64,000 bases of DNA, taken from Actinomycetota bacterium. Its GTDB lineage: Bacteria > Actinomycetota > Thermoleophilia > Gaiellales > Gaiellaceae. The stretch is taken from assembly GCA_005883955.1 (NCBI GenBank), contig VAXH01000058.1, forward strand, positions 1-64,000, in the 5' to 3' direction. How positions within the stretch are numbered: the stretch's first letter is position 1; each line of letters begins with the position of its first letter. Below the pieces are notes generated by a model. It worked only from the letters and a program-made list of their open reading frames with translations, did not search any database and was not told the origin of the DNA. This document shows positions 28,624 to 37,646 of this stretch, one piece after another. The position numbers were made by a program, and so were the translations under genes.

Positions 28624-29191
28624 CTGTTTTCGTCACTCCCGCGTTTTTCGTGGGCCCGAGCAGCATCGTCATGTTTCGCCCGTCGAGGAGCGGCTGCTGC
28701 TCGACCTGGCCGATCTCCTTGACGTCCTCCGCCAGCCGGATCAGCAGGTCCCGCCCACGCTCCGGATGCGTCGTCTCGCGACCCCGGAACATGATCGTCA
28801 CCTTGACCTTGGCGCGCTGGTTGAGGAAACGCTCGACGTGTCCCTTCTTGGTGTTGTAGTCGTGGATCCCGATCTTGGGCCTGAACTTGATCTCCTTGAC
28901 GTTGACCTGGGACTGGTGCTTTCGGGCGAGCTTTGCCTTCTGCTCCTGTTCGTAGCGGTACTTGCCGTGATCCATGATCCGCGCGACCGGCGGATCTGCC
29001 TGCTGCGCGACGACGACGAGATCGAGGTCGTGATCCCGCGCAATATCGAGCGCCTCATCCTTCGTCTTGATGCCCAACTGAGAGCCGTCTTCGCCGATCA
29101 GCCGGACCCGCGAGGCGCGGATGTTTTCGTTCAGCGCCTCGTTCCGCGGCGGCCGCGGCGGATCGGCTGTGAACCGTCGCCGGGGCCTCAA
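28508..29191 (-). CDS. infC: Translation initiation factor IF-3 with C-terminal extension overlapping rpmI
   Basis: NENIRASRVRLIGEDGSQLGIKTKDEALDIA...HVERFLNQRAKVKVTIMFRGRE...MTMLLGPTKNAG; start uncertain (TTG). Confidence 0.93.
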   Translation of the reverse strand: MRPRRRFTADPPRPPRNEALNENIRASRVRLIGEDGSQLGIKTKDEALDIARDHDLDLVVVAQQADPPVARIMDHGKYRYEQEQKAKLARKHQSQVNVKEIKFRPKIGIHDYNTKKGHVERFLNQRAKVKVTIMFRGRETTHPERGRDLLIRLAEDVKEIGQVEQQPLLDGRNMTMLLGPTKNAGVTKTDAEDQETERREEAVQGDRNGQADAPASNEESPAREEVG

Positions 29192-29231
29192 GAACTTCTC
29201 ACCAAGCTACTAGCTCCTCCTTCTAGACGAC

Positions 29232-29254
29232 AAAACCGCTGCGTGCAGCGGCCC
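29232..29254 (-). terminator. Rho-independent-type terminator/attenuator between thrS and infC
   Basis: Minus strand: CCGCTG-CACG-CAGCGG followed by TTTTG. Confidence 0.6.
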
Positions 29255-29342
29255 GTTTCCTCGTCCTTTTCGACTCGGTTGAACCCCCAATAGGCTCTCG
29301 GCCCTGAGGGTGAGGAACGGGTCCGCTCCTACTTTTCAGGCT

Positions 29343-31232
29343 TCAGAGGGTAGCAAGGTCTTTCAGGAGCTCGTCAAGGCTTTTCGTGGACTGCGCTCCG
29401 TGGCGCTCGCGGATTGCGAGCGAGGCGTCCGACTCGCGGTCGCCGTAGACGATCACGTAGGGAATCTTCTCCAGCTCGGCGTCGCGGATGCGCTTGTCGA
29501 CCGTGTCGTCGCGCTCGTCGACCTCGATGCGGTAGCCGGGCTCGCGCAGGCGATCGGCGAGCGCGTGGGCCGCTCCACGGTGGTCGGCGCCGACCGGCAG
29601 CACGAGTAGCTGCACCGGCGCGAGCCAGAACGGGAACTCGCCGCCGTAGTGCTCGATCAGGATGCCGATGAAGCGCTCGAGCGAGCCGAGCAACGCGCGA
29701 TGGATCACATACGGCGTGTGTTCCTGGTTGTCGGCGCCCATGTAGGCGAGCTGGAATCGGGCAGGCATCTGCGAGTCGAGCTGGATCGTGCCCATCTGCC
29801 AGGAGCGGCCGAGCACGTCCGTCATGTGGAGATCGATCTTCGGGCCGTAGAACGCCCCGTCGCCTTCGTGGACGAGATAGTCGATGCCGCGGCGGTCGAG
29901 CGCGTTTCGCAAAGCGCTCTCTGTGAAGTCCCACTCCTCGTCGGTCCCGAGCTTCTTCTCCGGTCGCGTCGAAAGCTCGAACCGAGCCTCCATCCCGAAG
30001 AGGTCGTAGAGATACGAAGCGAAGTCGAGGCAGGCGAAGATTTCGTCCTCGATCTGGTCGGGGGCGCAGAAGATGTGTGCGTCGTCCTGTGTGATGTGCT
30101 TGACCCGCAAGAGACCGTGCAGCGTCCCGCTCGGCTCGTCGCGGTGCAGGGTCGACGACTCCGCAAAGCGCATCGGAAGCTGGCGGTAGCTGCGCAACTG
30201 GCTGCCGAACAAGAGCATGTGACCGGGACAGTTCATCGGCTTGAGCGCCAGGCGCTTCTCGTCCTCGTGCTGCTCGACGAAGAACATGTTCTCCGCGTAG
30301 TTGTCGTAGTGACCCGAGGTGACGTAGGTGTCGATGTCGTAGAGCAGGGGCGTCTTCACCTCGAGGTAGGAGCGCCGCTGGTTCTCCCGGCGCCGGAGCT
30401 CCTCCAGCTCGTTCCAGATCACCATCCCCTTCGGATGCCAGAACGGCGAGCCCGGAGAGTGCTCGGAGAGGTGGAAGAGGTCGAGCTGCGTCCCCAACCG
30501 GCGGTGGTCGCGCTCGCGCGCCTGCTCAAGGCGCTCCAGGTAGGCGTCCAGATCGGCCTGGTCATAGAAGGCCGTCCCGTAGATCCGCGTCAGCTGCTTG
30601 TTGTGCTCGTCGCCGCGCCAGTAGGCGCCCGCGAGCCCGGTCAGCTTGACCGCCTTGATCGGGGCGGCATTTTGTAAATGCGGCCCCCGGCAGAGGTCGG
30701 TGAAGTCGCCCTGCGTGTAGAAGGAGATGTCGCCGTCGGCGGTATCGACGAGCTCGACCTTGTAGGGCTCGTCCTCGGCCTCGAAGCGGCGCCTCGCCTC
30801 CTCGCGCGATACCTCCTCGCGATTCCACTCGCGCCCCTCGGCGATCTCCCTCAGCAGCTCGGCCTCGATCCGCTCGAGATCGGCCTCCGAGATCGGCTCC
30901 GGGAAGTCGAAGTCGTAGTAGAAGCCGTTCTCGATCGGGGGGCCGATCGCGATCTTGACACCCGGATAGAGGCGGCGGACGGCCTCGGCGAGCAGGTGCG
31001 CGGTCGAGTGGCGGAGCACATAGAGCGCGTCCGGGTCATCCTTGTCCCTCGTGGTCAGGATCTGGATCTTCTGGCCGTCCTGAAGCGGCAGGCGCAGGTC
31101 CTGGACGTGGCCATCCGATCGAACGAGAACCGCCTGCTCGGCAAGCTTCGGTCCGATCGCGGCTGCGGCATCCCGCCCCGTCGCGCCGTCGGGAAGTTCA
31201 AGTTCGGAGTTGTCGGGAAGGACGACTTTCAT
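29343..31232 (-). CDS. thrS: Threonyl-tRNA synthetase
   Basis: YVLRHSTAHLLAEAVRRLYP, MNCPGHMLLF, FQLAYMGADNQEHTPYVIHRALLGSLERF. Confidence 0.97.
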   Translation of the reverse strand: MKVVLPDNSELELPDGATGRDAAAAIGPKLAEQAVLVRSDGHVQDLRLPLQDGQKIQILTTRDKDDPDALYVLRHSTAHLLAEAVRRLYPGVKIAIGPPIENGFYYDFDFPEPISEADLERIEAELLREIAEGREWNREEVSREEARRRFEAEDEPYKVELVDTADGDISFYTQGDFTDLCRGPHLQNAAPIKAVKLTGLAGAYWRGDEHNKQLTRIYGTAFYDQADLDAYLERLEQARERDHRRLGTQLDLFHLSEHSPGSPFWHPKGMVIWNELEELRRRENQRRSYLEVKTPLLYDIDTYVTSGHYDNYAENMFFVEQHEDEKRLALKPMNCPGHMLLFGSQLRSYRQLPMRFAESSTLHRDEPSGTLHGLLRVKHITQDDAHIFCAPDQIEDEIFACLDFASYLYDLFGMEARFELSTRPEKKLGTDEEWDFTESALRNALDRRGIDYLVHEGDGAFYGPKIDLHMTDVLGRSWQMGTIQLDSQMPARFQLAYMGADNQEHTPYVIHRALLGSLERFIGILIEHYGGEFPFWLAPVQLLVLPVGADHRGAAHALADRLREPGYRIEVDERDDTVDKRIRDAELEKIPYVIVYGDRESDASLAIRERHGAQSTKSLDELLKDLATL

Positions 31233-31353
31233 GGCAGAGCAGGATACTTCCGAGCCTCGGGAAGACGACCGCAACGACGATCTCGAAGAATCGCCGGTGC
31301 CGGACCCCGAAGCGACGGACGGCGACGCCGAGGACGACCCCGAGGCCGACTAG
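31231..31353 (+). CDS. Small acidic protein (40 aa): MAEQDTSEPREDDRNDDLEESPVPDPEATDGDAEDDPEAD
   Basis: Not in ORF track; ATG shares CATG with thrS start; stop shares CTAG with convergent GNAT gene; GGAAGG SD-like upstream. Confidence 0.5.
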   Translation: MAEQDTSEPREDDRNDDLEESPVPDPEATDGDAEDDPEAD

Positions 31354-31752
31354 CCGAGGCGCAGATGCCAGACCACGTCGTCCGCGTTCGGGCGCACGCC
31401 GCCGATCGCCTCGTAGAAGGCCATCGCGCCGGCGTTCGACTCGTTCGTGAGCACGAATGCATCGCGAAAGATCGTTCTCGCGCGCAAGCTCCGCGAGGCG
31501 CTGCATCAGCGCCGTGCCGACCCCTTTGCGGCGGAACTCATCGTGCACGCCGATCTCGTAGACGAACAGGTGCGCGGGGTCTCCGTGACGACGCGGCAAC
31601 ACGTGCGCGAGCACGAAGCCGATCGGCGTGGAGTCCTCGAAGGCCGCGAGGAAGAGCGTTCGCTCATCGGCGAGGAGCTCGGTCTGCGGCTCACGCTCGG
31701 CGAGCTCCCGCACAACGTCCTCGTCGCCGAGCCCGAGCCGACGGACGTTCAC
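31350..31752 (-). pseudogene. GNAT acetyltransferase with frameshift near 31461
   Basis: VNVRRLGLGDEDVV...YEIGVHDEFRRKGVGTALMQRLAELARENDLSR, then the other frame AFVLTNESNAGAMAFYEAIGGVRPNADDVVWHLRLG*. Confidence 0.75.
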
Positions 31753-32098
31753 GTGAACGCCGCGTCGCGGACGTTGGCCGGCGCCTTCAGCCAGTAACTC
31801 TCGCGCAGCCATTCGAGCGCGGCCGTCAGCGTCTCCTCGTCCGTGACCGTGGCCGTGATCCAGCCGTAGCGGCCGACGTAGCGGGCGGTGCTCACGTACG
31901 GGAGCAGGTGCGCGATCTCGCGCTCCTCGGCGGTCAGCTTCAGCGTCACCTGCACCGCCTTCGGCTCTACCGTGAGCCAGGCAAAGACTTTGTTCGAGCC
32001 GACCTTGAAGACCGGGAAATCGCCCCACGGGTGATCCTCGTAGGTCTCGGGAAACGAGAGCGCCAGCTCCCGAATTCGAGTCTCGATGGCGGTTCCCC
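31749..32098 (-). CDS. MmcQ/YjbR-like family protein
   Basis: ETRIRELALSFPETYEDHPWGDFPVFKVGSNKVFAWLTV...YGWITATVTDEETLTAALEWLRESYWLKAP; 5' end approximate. Confidence 0.75.
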
Positions 32099-32177
32099 GC
32101 ACGGCGTCATTCTCGCCGTTTGGCCAGTCAGTCGGTGGGGTACCCATACGATTTCAAAGCGGTAAAAGGAGGATCCA

Positions 32178-32594
32178 ATGGCGAAGAGCGTCCAGGAATT
32201 GATGACTTCGAATCCGTGCTCGATCGACGCGGACAAGTCCGTCGCTTACGCCGCGAAGATGATGCGCGACGAGAACGTCGGTCTCGCACCGATCGTCGAG
32301 GGGAAGCGGCTCGTCGGCACGGTCACCGATCGCGACATCGCGATCCGCGTCGTCGCGGAAGGCAAGGATCCGGAGTCGACCAGGGTGACGGAGATCGCTT
32401 CGACCGACCTCGTGACCGTGGATCCGCGGCAAGATCTCGACGAGGCACTCCGGCTGATGGCGAAGCATCAGGTTCGTCGCCTGCCGGTGGTCGAGGACGA
32501 CGGCCGGCTCGTCGGCGTCGTCGCCCAGGCGGACGTCGCGCGGAGCGCCCACGACGCCCGGACCGGCGAGCTCGTCGAAGAGATTTCCAAGTAG
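32178..32594 (+). CDS. CBS domain-pair protein
   Basis: MAKSVQELMTSNPCSIDADKSVAYAAKMMRDENVGLAPIVEGKRLVGTVTDRDIAIRV... two CBS motifs. Confidence 0.92.
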   Translation: MAKSVQELMTSNPCSIDADKSVAYAAKMMRDENVGLAPIVEGKRLVGTVTDRDIAIRVVAEGKDPESTRVTEIASTDLVTVDPRQDLDEALRLMAKHQVRRLPVVEDDGRLVGVVAQADVARSAHDARTGELVEEISK

Positions 32595-32618
32595 GGCGCT
32601 GAGCCGCTCCAAGGAGAA

Positions 32619-32674
32619 CGGCCGAGCCGGTGAAGCCGACTCGGCCTCCTGGTCGGCGTCGCAAGCGAACGCCT
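32619..32674 (+). repeat. Double-hairpin extragenic repeat, degenerate copy
   Basis: CGGCCGAGCCGGTGAAGCCGACTCGGCCTCCTGGTCGGCGTCGCAAGCGAACGCCTC. Confidence 0.6.
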
Positions 32675-32726
32675 CAGAGGCGGTCCCGGCTCCCCCCTTC
32701 GTCTCCGGCAGCATCAGACGCTTACA

Positions 32727-32746
32727 GGGCGGCCTCCGGGCCGCCC
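32727..32746 (+). terminator. Terminator-like hairpin
   Basis: GGGCGGCC-TCCG-GGCCGCCC perfect 8-bp stem; weak T content after. Confidence 0.5.
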
Positions 32747-32821
32747 TCGTCGTTCAACGCTTACACACTTTTTACGGTTTTGTGCAGCAAGACTTTGCAT
32801 TCAGACGTCATATGTTGAGTC

Positions 32822-33022
32822 ATGGCGAAACCGGATCCCCGCGTCGACAGCCTCGAGCGCGAAATCGCGGCTCTCGTCGAGCAGCGTCAGACGCTTCGCG
32901 CCTCGGGCGCCGAGGCTCACGACCTCGAGCGCAACCGGCGCGAGATCGTCGCCCGGCAGCACGAGCTCTCCAGCACGCTGATCTCGATCTACGCGCCGCA
33001 ACCGGCTTTCGCTCTCGCCTAA
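32822..33022 (+). CDS. Conserved-looking small coiled-coil protein
   Basis: MAKPDPRVDSLEREIAALVEQRQTLRASGAEAHDLERNRREIVARQHELSSTLI; preceded by AT-rich promoter-like region. Confidence 0.6.
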   Translation: MAKPDPRVDSLEREIAALVEQRQTLRASGAEAHDLERNRREIVARQHELSSTLISIYAPQPAFALA

Positions 33023-33090
33023 GACTCCCCGTTTGACGCCGAGCAGGGGCGGCAAGACCGGTTCGTACCGACGTACGGAAAGGAGCTCTC

Positions 33091-33327
33091 GTGCCGAACA
33101 AGCGGCCTAGCGTCAAGAACGAGAAGCAGTACGAGAAGCTGAAGGAAAAGGGGATGTCGAAGGAGCGCGCGGCCAGGATCTCCAACTCGCCGGGCTCCTC
33201 GAGTCGCGGCGGCAAGAAGTCGGGCTCATCCTCGTCCTCACGCTCGAACTCCAAGCAAGGCGGAACGACCGCTCAGAAGAAGGCCGCAGGCCGCAAGGGC
33301 GGCAAGGCGGCGGCGCGGAAGTCGTAG
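33091..33327 (+). CDS. Small basic protein (DUF7218-like)
   Basis: MPNKRPSVKNEKQYEKLKEKGMSKERAARISNSPGSSSRGGKK...; AAGGAG SD. Confidence 0.7.
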   Translation: MPNKRPSVKNEKQYEKLKEKGMSKERAARISNSPGSSSRGGKKSGSSSSSRSNSKQGGTTAQKKAAGRKGGKAAARKS

Positions 33328-33348
33328 CCCAGGCGCTCGGCCAAAAGA

Positions 33349-33379
33349 GAGGGCGGCCCCTGCGACGGAAGCCGCCCTC
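33349..33379 (+). terminator. Terminator-like hairpin after the small basic protein gene
   Basis: GAGGGCGGC-(13 nt)-GCCGCCCTC. Confidence 0.45.
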
Positions 33380-33500
33380 GATTGCGCCTGCTGGTTCGAG
33401 GAGCAAGGAGGTCAGCGGCGAGCCACCCTGAACCTGCTCCCGGACGAATCATCGTTAAGCGATCTAGTCCTGCATCCCCCTTTTGGGCGACTCGGGCTGA

Positions 33501-34250
33501 TTGACCCAGGCGGACTACATTCGCACCGTGTCCGAGCCGCTGCTCGAAAATCCAAGGGCTCTGAGCGAGAAGATCGCAGGAGCTCTGGGCGGTAGACCTG
33601 TTGAGCACGAAGGGCTGAGCGGATTCCTGAACTCGGAATTCGACCGCTTTCTCAACCAGCTCTTCGCGTCCGAGAAGGTTGCCCCGCAACACGCCGTTGC
33701 GGCGCTCGGGGGCCGGCCCGGCTTCGTCTGGCTCGGAGAGAGGCCGAACTCCGAAGACCTCGGCCGGTTGCGATTGCTGGAGATGTACGGGATGGCGGCG
33801 ACGACCGCGGTCCGCCCAGAGCGGCGGCTTCCGCAGGGTGAGACTGGCGAGGTGAGATCACGGGACGATCTCGACGGTTGGTTCGGGGTCTACTCCGAGG
33901 TGTTCGGCGCCGATCCGAGCGCGCGCGACGAATGGACCCGGATCCACGACACGCTCGGCCCGTCCGGCGACGGCTCGCTGCTGCTCCTGCTGGCGCGGGT
34001 CGACGGCTCGCCGGCGGCCACCGGCGCGGTGTTCTTCCAGCCCGACGCGGCCGGTCTCTACTGCTTCACGACACTGTCGGGGATGCGCCGCAGGGGATTG
34101 GCCTCGGCGCTCGTCGACGCCTGCCATGAAGCGGCGCGGGCGAGAGGCATCGAGCGCGCGGTCTTACAAGCCACGAACTCGGGCAGACCGGCCTACGCGA
34201 GAGCCGGCTACCGCGAGGAACGATCACTTCCGGTTTTGCTCTCCCCGTAG
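33501..34250 (+). CDS. GNAT acetyltransferase
   Basis: GLYCFTTLSGMRRRGLASALVDACHEAARARGIERAVLQATNSGRPAYARAGYREE. Confidence 0.85.
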   Translation: MTQADYIRTVSEPLLENPRALSEKIAGALGGRPVEHEGLSGFLNSEFDRFLNQLFASEKVAPQHAVAALGGRPGFVWLGERPNSEDLGRLRLLEMYGMAATTAVRPERRLPQGETGEVRSRDDLDGWFGVYSEVFGADPSARDEWTRIHDTLGPSGDGSLLLLLARVDGSPAATGAVFFQPDAAGLYCFTTLSGMRRRGLASALVDACHEAARARGIERAVLQATNSGRPAYARAGYREERSLPVLLSP

Positions 34251-34287
34251 CCTTGACGCCGAGAGTTTCCGCTCGTACCTTCGTCCG

Positions 34288-34920
34288 GTGACACGCTCAG
34301 TCGTCTGCATCTCCCACGCCGCCGGGGCCGGCGGCGAACAAGTCGGCCGGCTCGTCGCGGAGCACCTCGGCTTCCTCTACGTGAACGAGGAGATCGTCGC
34401 CAGGGCGGCTGCCAAGGGAGGCCTCGATGCGGCAGACGTGGCGGACGAGGAGCGACGGAAGTCGCTCGGCACGCGTGTGCTCAACGCGATCGCGCAGGGC
34501 GGCGGCGAGGCGTGGGCGCTGGGCGCCAGCGGTCCCCTCGGCTCCCGCGAAGAGCAACTGGACAGCGACGACATCCAGTCACTGATCCGCGAGACGATCG
34601 AGCAGACGGCAGCGCGCGGCAAAGCGGTGATCGTCGCGCATGCCGCCTCGTATGCAATCGGCCGCGGCGATGCGGCCCTGCGCGTCCTCGTCACGGCATC
34701 GCCCGAGACGCGCGCAACTCGTGTCGCCGGTGCGGGAGAACTCGATCAGGCGGAGGCAGCTCGCGCCGTCAAGGAATCGGATGCGGGCAGGGCCGACTAC
34801 CTGAAGCGCTTCTACGGGATCGGCGAGGAATCGCCCACCCACTACGACCTCGTGCTCAACACTGACGCTGTTTCGATCGAGCAGGCCGCCGAGCTGATCT
34901 CCCAGGCCGCCTCCGGCTAG
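34288..34920 (+). CDS. Cytidylate kinase-like family protein
   Basis: VCISHAAGAGGEQVGRLVAEHLGFLYVNEEIVARAA...ADYLKRFYGIGEESPTHYDLVLNTD. Confidence 0.8.
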   Translation: MTRSVVCISHAAGAGGEQVGRLVAEHLGFLYVNEEIVARAAAKGGLDAADVADEERRKSLGTRVLNAIAQGGGEAWALGASGPLGSREEQLDSDDIQSLIRETIEQTAARGKAVIVAHAASYAIGRGDAALRVLVTASPETRATRVAGAGELDQAEAARAVKESDAGRADYLKRFYGIGEESPTHYDLVLNTDAVSIEQAAELISQAASG

Positions 34921-35939
34921 CCGCGGCCGCGGCGCAGGCTCCAGCGCAGCCGTAGCTCGCGGCCACCGGTCAGGCCCGAGGGGCGCAGGATCAGCACGAG
35001 CGCCATGATCGCGGCCAGAAAGACCAGCCGCGTGCCCTGCCAGAGCGTGAACGTTAAGACCACGTGGACATGGGATTGCTCCGCCCGGCTGAGGAACGAG
35101 TCGAGCCCGCTGACGCCGAGCGCGCCGATGACCGCGCCCCAGAGACTCGTCAGCCCGCCGACGACGAGCATCGCAAGCGTCAGGAACGTCAGCTCGAGGT
35201 AGACCTGCTCGGTCGTGATCGACCCGAGCAGGTGGACGTAGAGCGCGCCGGCGAAGCCGGCAAGTGCGCCTGAGAGGGTGAAGGCCAGCAGCCGCTCGAG
35301 GTGGATGTTCACCCCCACGCTCCGAGCGACCGCCGGGTCCTCGCGGGAGGCGCGCAGGAGCCGGCCGCGGCGGCTTCGCTGGTAGAGGAATGCGACCACG
35401 ATCGCGACCAGCGCGCCGAGCGTCGCCTGCAGGGCACCGGTCGTCTCGGGTACCAGCGCGAGGGTGGTTGCGCCGGGGCCGATCTTCGTCCACTCCCTCA
35501 ACACGTTGTGCGTGATCTCGAGCACGGCGAACGTCGCGATTCCGGCGGCCAGGCCCGAGAGCCGCATCAGCGGCAGACCGACGACGAAAGCGAAGACGCC
35601 GCCGAGGCCCGCGGCGAGCAGGAGTGACGGGACGTTGCCGACAGAGTGGTCTCGCAGGAGCGGAAAGACGCTCGTCAGTACGCCTTTCTTCGAGTCGACG
35701 GGCACGGTCATGACGCCCGCCGCGAAGGCACCTACGGCGACGAAGCTGATCTGCCCGAAGGAGAGGACTCCCGAGATCCCGACGAAGACGTAGATCGCGA
35801 CCACGATCGCGACGAAGACGAGCGCGTTCAGGAAATAGACCTCGTTCGAGGCGGAGGCAGTCGTGGCGAGGGCGCCGACGAGGATGACGATCACCGCGGG
35901 GCCGAGCAGCTCGGTGAGCGTGTCGAGCCGCCGGCTCAT
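34917..35939 (-). CDS. livM: Branched-chain amino acid ABC transporter permease (LivM type)
   Basis: GVLSFGQISFVAVGAFAAGVM...FTLSGALAGFAGALYVH...; only the 3' half of ORF 34917..36911. Confidence 0.9.
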   Translation of the reverse strand: MSRRLDTLTELLGPAVIVILVGALATTASASNEVYFLNALVFVAIVVAIYVFVGISGVLSFGQISFVAVGAFAAGVMTVPVDSKKGVLTSVFPLLRDHSVGNVPSLLLAAGLGGVFAFVVGLPLMRLSGLAAGIATFAVLEITHNVLREWTKIGPGATTLALVPETTGALQATLGALVAIVVAFLYQRSRRGRLLRASREDPAVARSVGVNIHLERLLAFTLSGALAGFAGALYVHLLGSITTEQVYLELTFLTLAMLVVGGLTSLWGAVIGALGVSGLDSFLSRAEQSHVHVVLTFTLWQGTRLVFLAAIMALVLILRPSGLTGGRELRLRWSLRRGRG

Positions 35940-36847
35940 ACCCGCTCCACGGCGGCCCTGCGCCCCCAGGCGAAGAGTCCCGCAGGCCGCAGCAGCAGGA
36001 CGACGATCACCAGCGCGTAGACGACCGACGGCAGGAAGACCGTCTTGTCGGTCGGGAGTGCAGCGTTGACGAGGACCGAGACGAAGCCGATCGCGAAGCC
36101 TCCGAGCGTCGCCGTCCAGAGGCGGTCGATGCCGCCGACGACGACGCCGACGAGGACGATGATCGTGTCCTCGAGGGCGAAGTCCGGCTGGACGAAAGGG
36201 TTCTGGACGGTGAGCAGAACGGCCACGGCGCCCGCGAGCAGGCCGGAGACGACGACCGCGAAAGCGATCACGCGGTTGGCACGCACACCGAGCAGCCGCG
36301 CGGTGCGGAAGTCGCTCGCCGCCGCCCGGGTGTGGAGCCCGATCGTCGTCCGGGCGAGCACGAGCGCCAGCGCCACGAGCGCACCAACCGCAACACCGAC
36401 GGCCACGAATGTCACCTTGCGGACGTCGACCCCGCCGACACTGACCGCCTGGTTCAGCGGCGCGACCGAGCTCGCGATCTGGCCAAGCGTGCCGTCGCGA
36501 AGATCGATGATCAGCGCCAGCGCCTGCAAGAAGAACGAGACCGCGAAGGTCGTCACGAGCATCACCGCCGGCGAGGAGCCACGAAGCGGGCGGAAGACCA
36601 GCCGGTCCATCGCGAGCGAGAGGGTGACGACGACCGCGAAGCAGGAGACGATGCTCGCCGCCACGGGCCAGCCCGACGTGTAGGCGAGGGTGTAGGCGCC
36701 GGCCATGATCAGCTGTCCGTAGGCGAAGTTGACGAGCCGCAACACTCCGAACACAAGCCCGATCCCGACCGCCATCAGCGCGTAGATCGCCCCCTGCCCG
36801 AACGCGTCGCCGAGCGTCTGGAGGTCGACTGAGGCGATTGTGCTCAT
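35936..36847 (-). CDS. livH: Branched-chain amino acid ABC transporter permease (LivH type)
   Basis: GAIYALMAVGIGLVFGVLRLVNFAYGQLIMAGAYTLAY. Confidence 0.92.
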   Translation of the reverse strand: MSTIASVDLQTLGDAFGQGAIYALMAVGIGLVFGVLRLVNFAYGQLIMAGAYTLAYTSGWPVAASIVSCFAVVVTLSLAMDRLVFRPLRGSSPAVMLVTTFAVSFFLQALALIIDLRDGTLGQIASSVAPLNQAVSVGGVDVRKVTFVAVGVAVGALVALALVLARTTIGLHTRAAASDFRTARLLGVRANRVIAFAVVVSGLLAGAVAVLLTVQNPFVQPDFALEDTIIVLVGVVVGGIDRLWTATLGGFAIGFVSVLVNAALPTDKTVFLPSVVYALVIVVLLLRPAGLFAWGRRAAVERV

Positions 36848-36929
36848 CGGCCAACCCCGTGAGCGGTTCGGTGGACCTCGAGACGAACTCCGAACCGAGG
36901 TCTCCAACCAAACTGGACGCGTAGCGTGC

Positions 36930-37646
36930 TCACGAGGCGAGGTAGGCGGCGATGATCTTGTCGGTGTCCTCGGCGTCCGCGGGGCCGAGCGTCATCTGCA
37001 GCTCGCCGCCGACAAGGACATGCGTCCGGTTGGCGAGCGCGACGGTGCGCTGGGCGCGCTGCTCGACCAGCAGGATCGTCGTTCCGACCTCACGGATCTC
37101 CGTGAACGCCTGGAAGATCCCGTCGACGGCGAGCGGCGCCAGACCCAGGGAAGGCTCGTCCAGGAGCAGGATGTCGGGGCGCGCCACCAGCGCCCGCCCG
37201 ATCGCGAGCTGCTGCTGCTGCCCGCCCGAGAGCGCTCCTGCCTGCCGCCGCCGGAACTCGGCCAGGATGGGGAAGAGCTCGAAGGCGGGACCCAGCGCGT
37301 CGCCGATGTACGCCTGCCGGCGCGCAGCGAGGCCGAGGCGGAGATTCTCCTCGACGGTGAAGTCGCCGAAGATCCGCCTGCCTTCCGGGACGAGCGCAAT
37401 GCCGGCGCGGGCGATCGCCTCGGCCGAGCGGCGTCTTAGCGACTGCCCGTGCAGCCGGATCTCGCCGCGATGAGCCGGCAGCAGGCCCATGATCGCGTGC
37501 AGCGTCGTCGACTTCCCGGCCCCGTTCGGGCCGATCAGGCCGACGATCTCCCCCTTGCCGACAGACAGCGTCAGGTCCCGGACGGCGGAAACGCTCCCGT
37601 AGCGAACCTCGATCCCGTCGAGCTCGAGCGCCGCCGCTTCAGGCAT
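36930..37646 (-). CDS. livF: Branched-chain amino acid ABC transporter ATPase (LivF type)
   Basis: GLIGPNGAGKSTTLHAIMG, LSGGQQQQLAIGRALVARPDILLLDEPSLGLAP. Confidence 0.93.
   Translation of the reverse strand: MPEAAALELDGIEVRYGSVSAVRDLTLSVGKGEIVGLIGPNGAGKSTTLHAIMGLLPAHRGEIRLHGQSLRRRSAEAIARAGIALVPEGRRIFGDFTVEENLRLGLAARRQAYIGDALGPAFELFPILAEFRRRQAGALSGGQQQQLAIGRALVARPDILLLDEPSLGLAPLAVDGIFQAFTEIREVGTTILLVEQRAQRTVALANRTHVLVGGELQMTLGPADAEDTDKIIAAYLAS

Noticed and set aside
36848-36911. 5' half of the 664-aa ORF 34917..36911 as one giant permease
   Set aside because: Only the part from ATG 35939 is LivM; the rest is an out-of-frame reading of livH.
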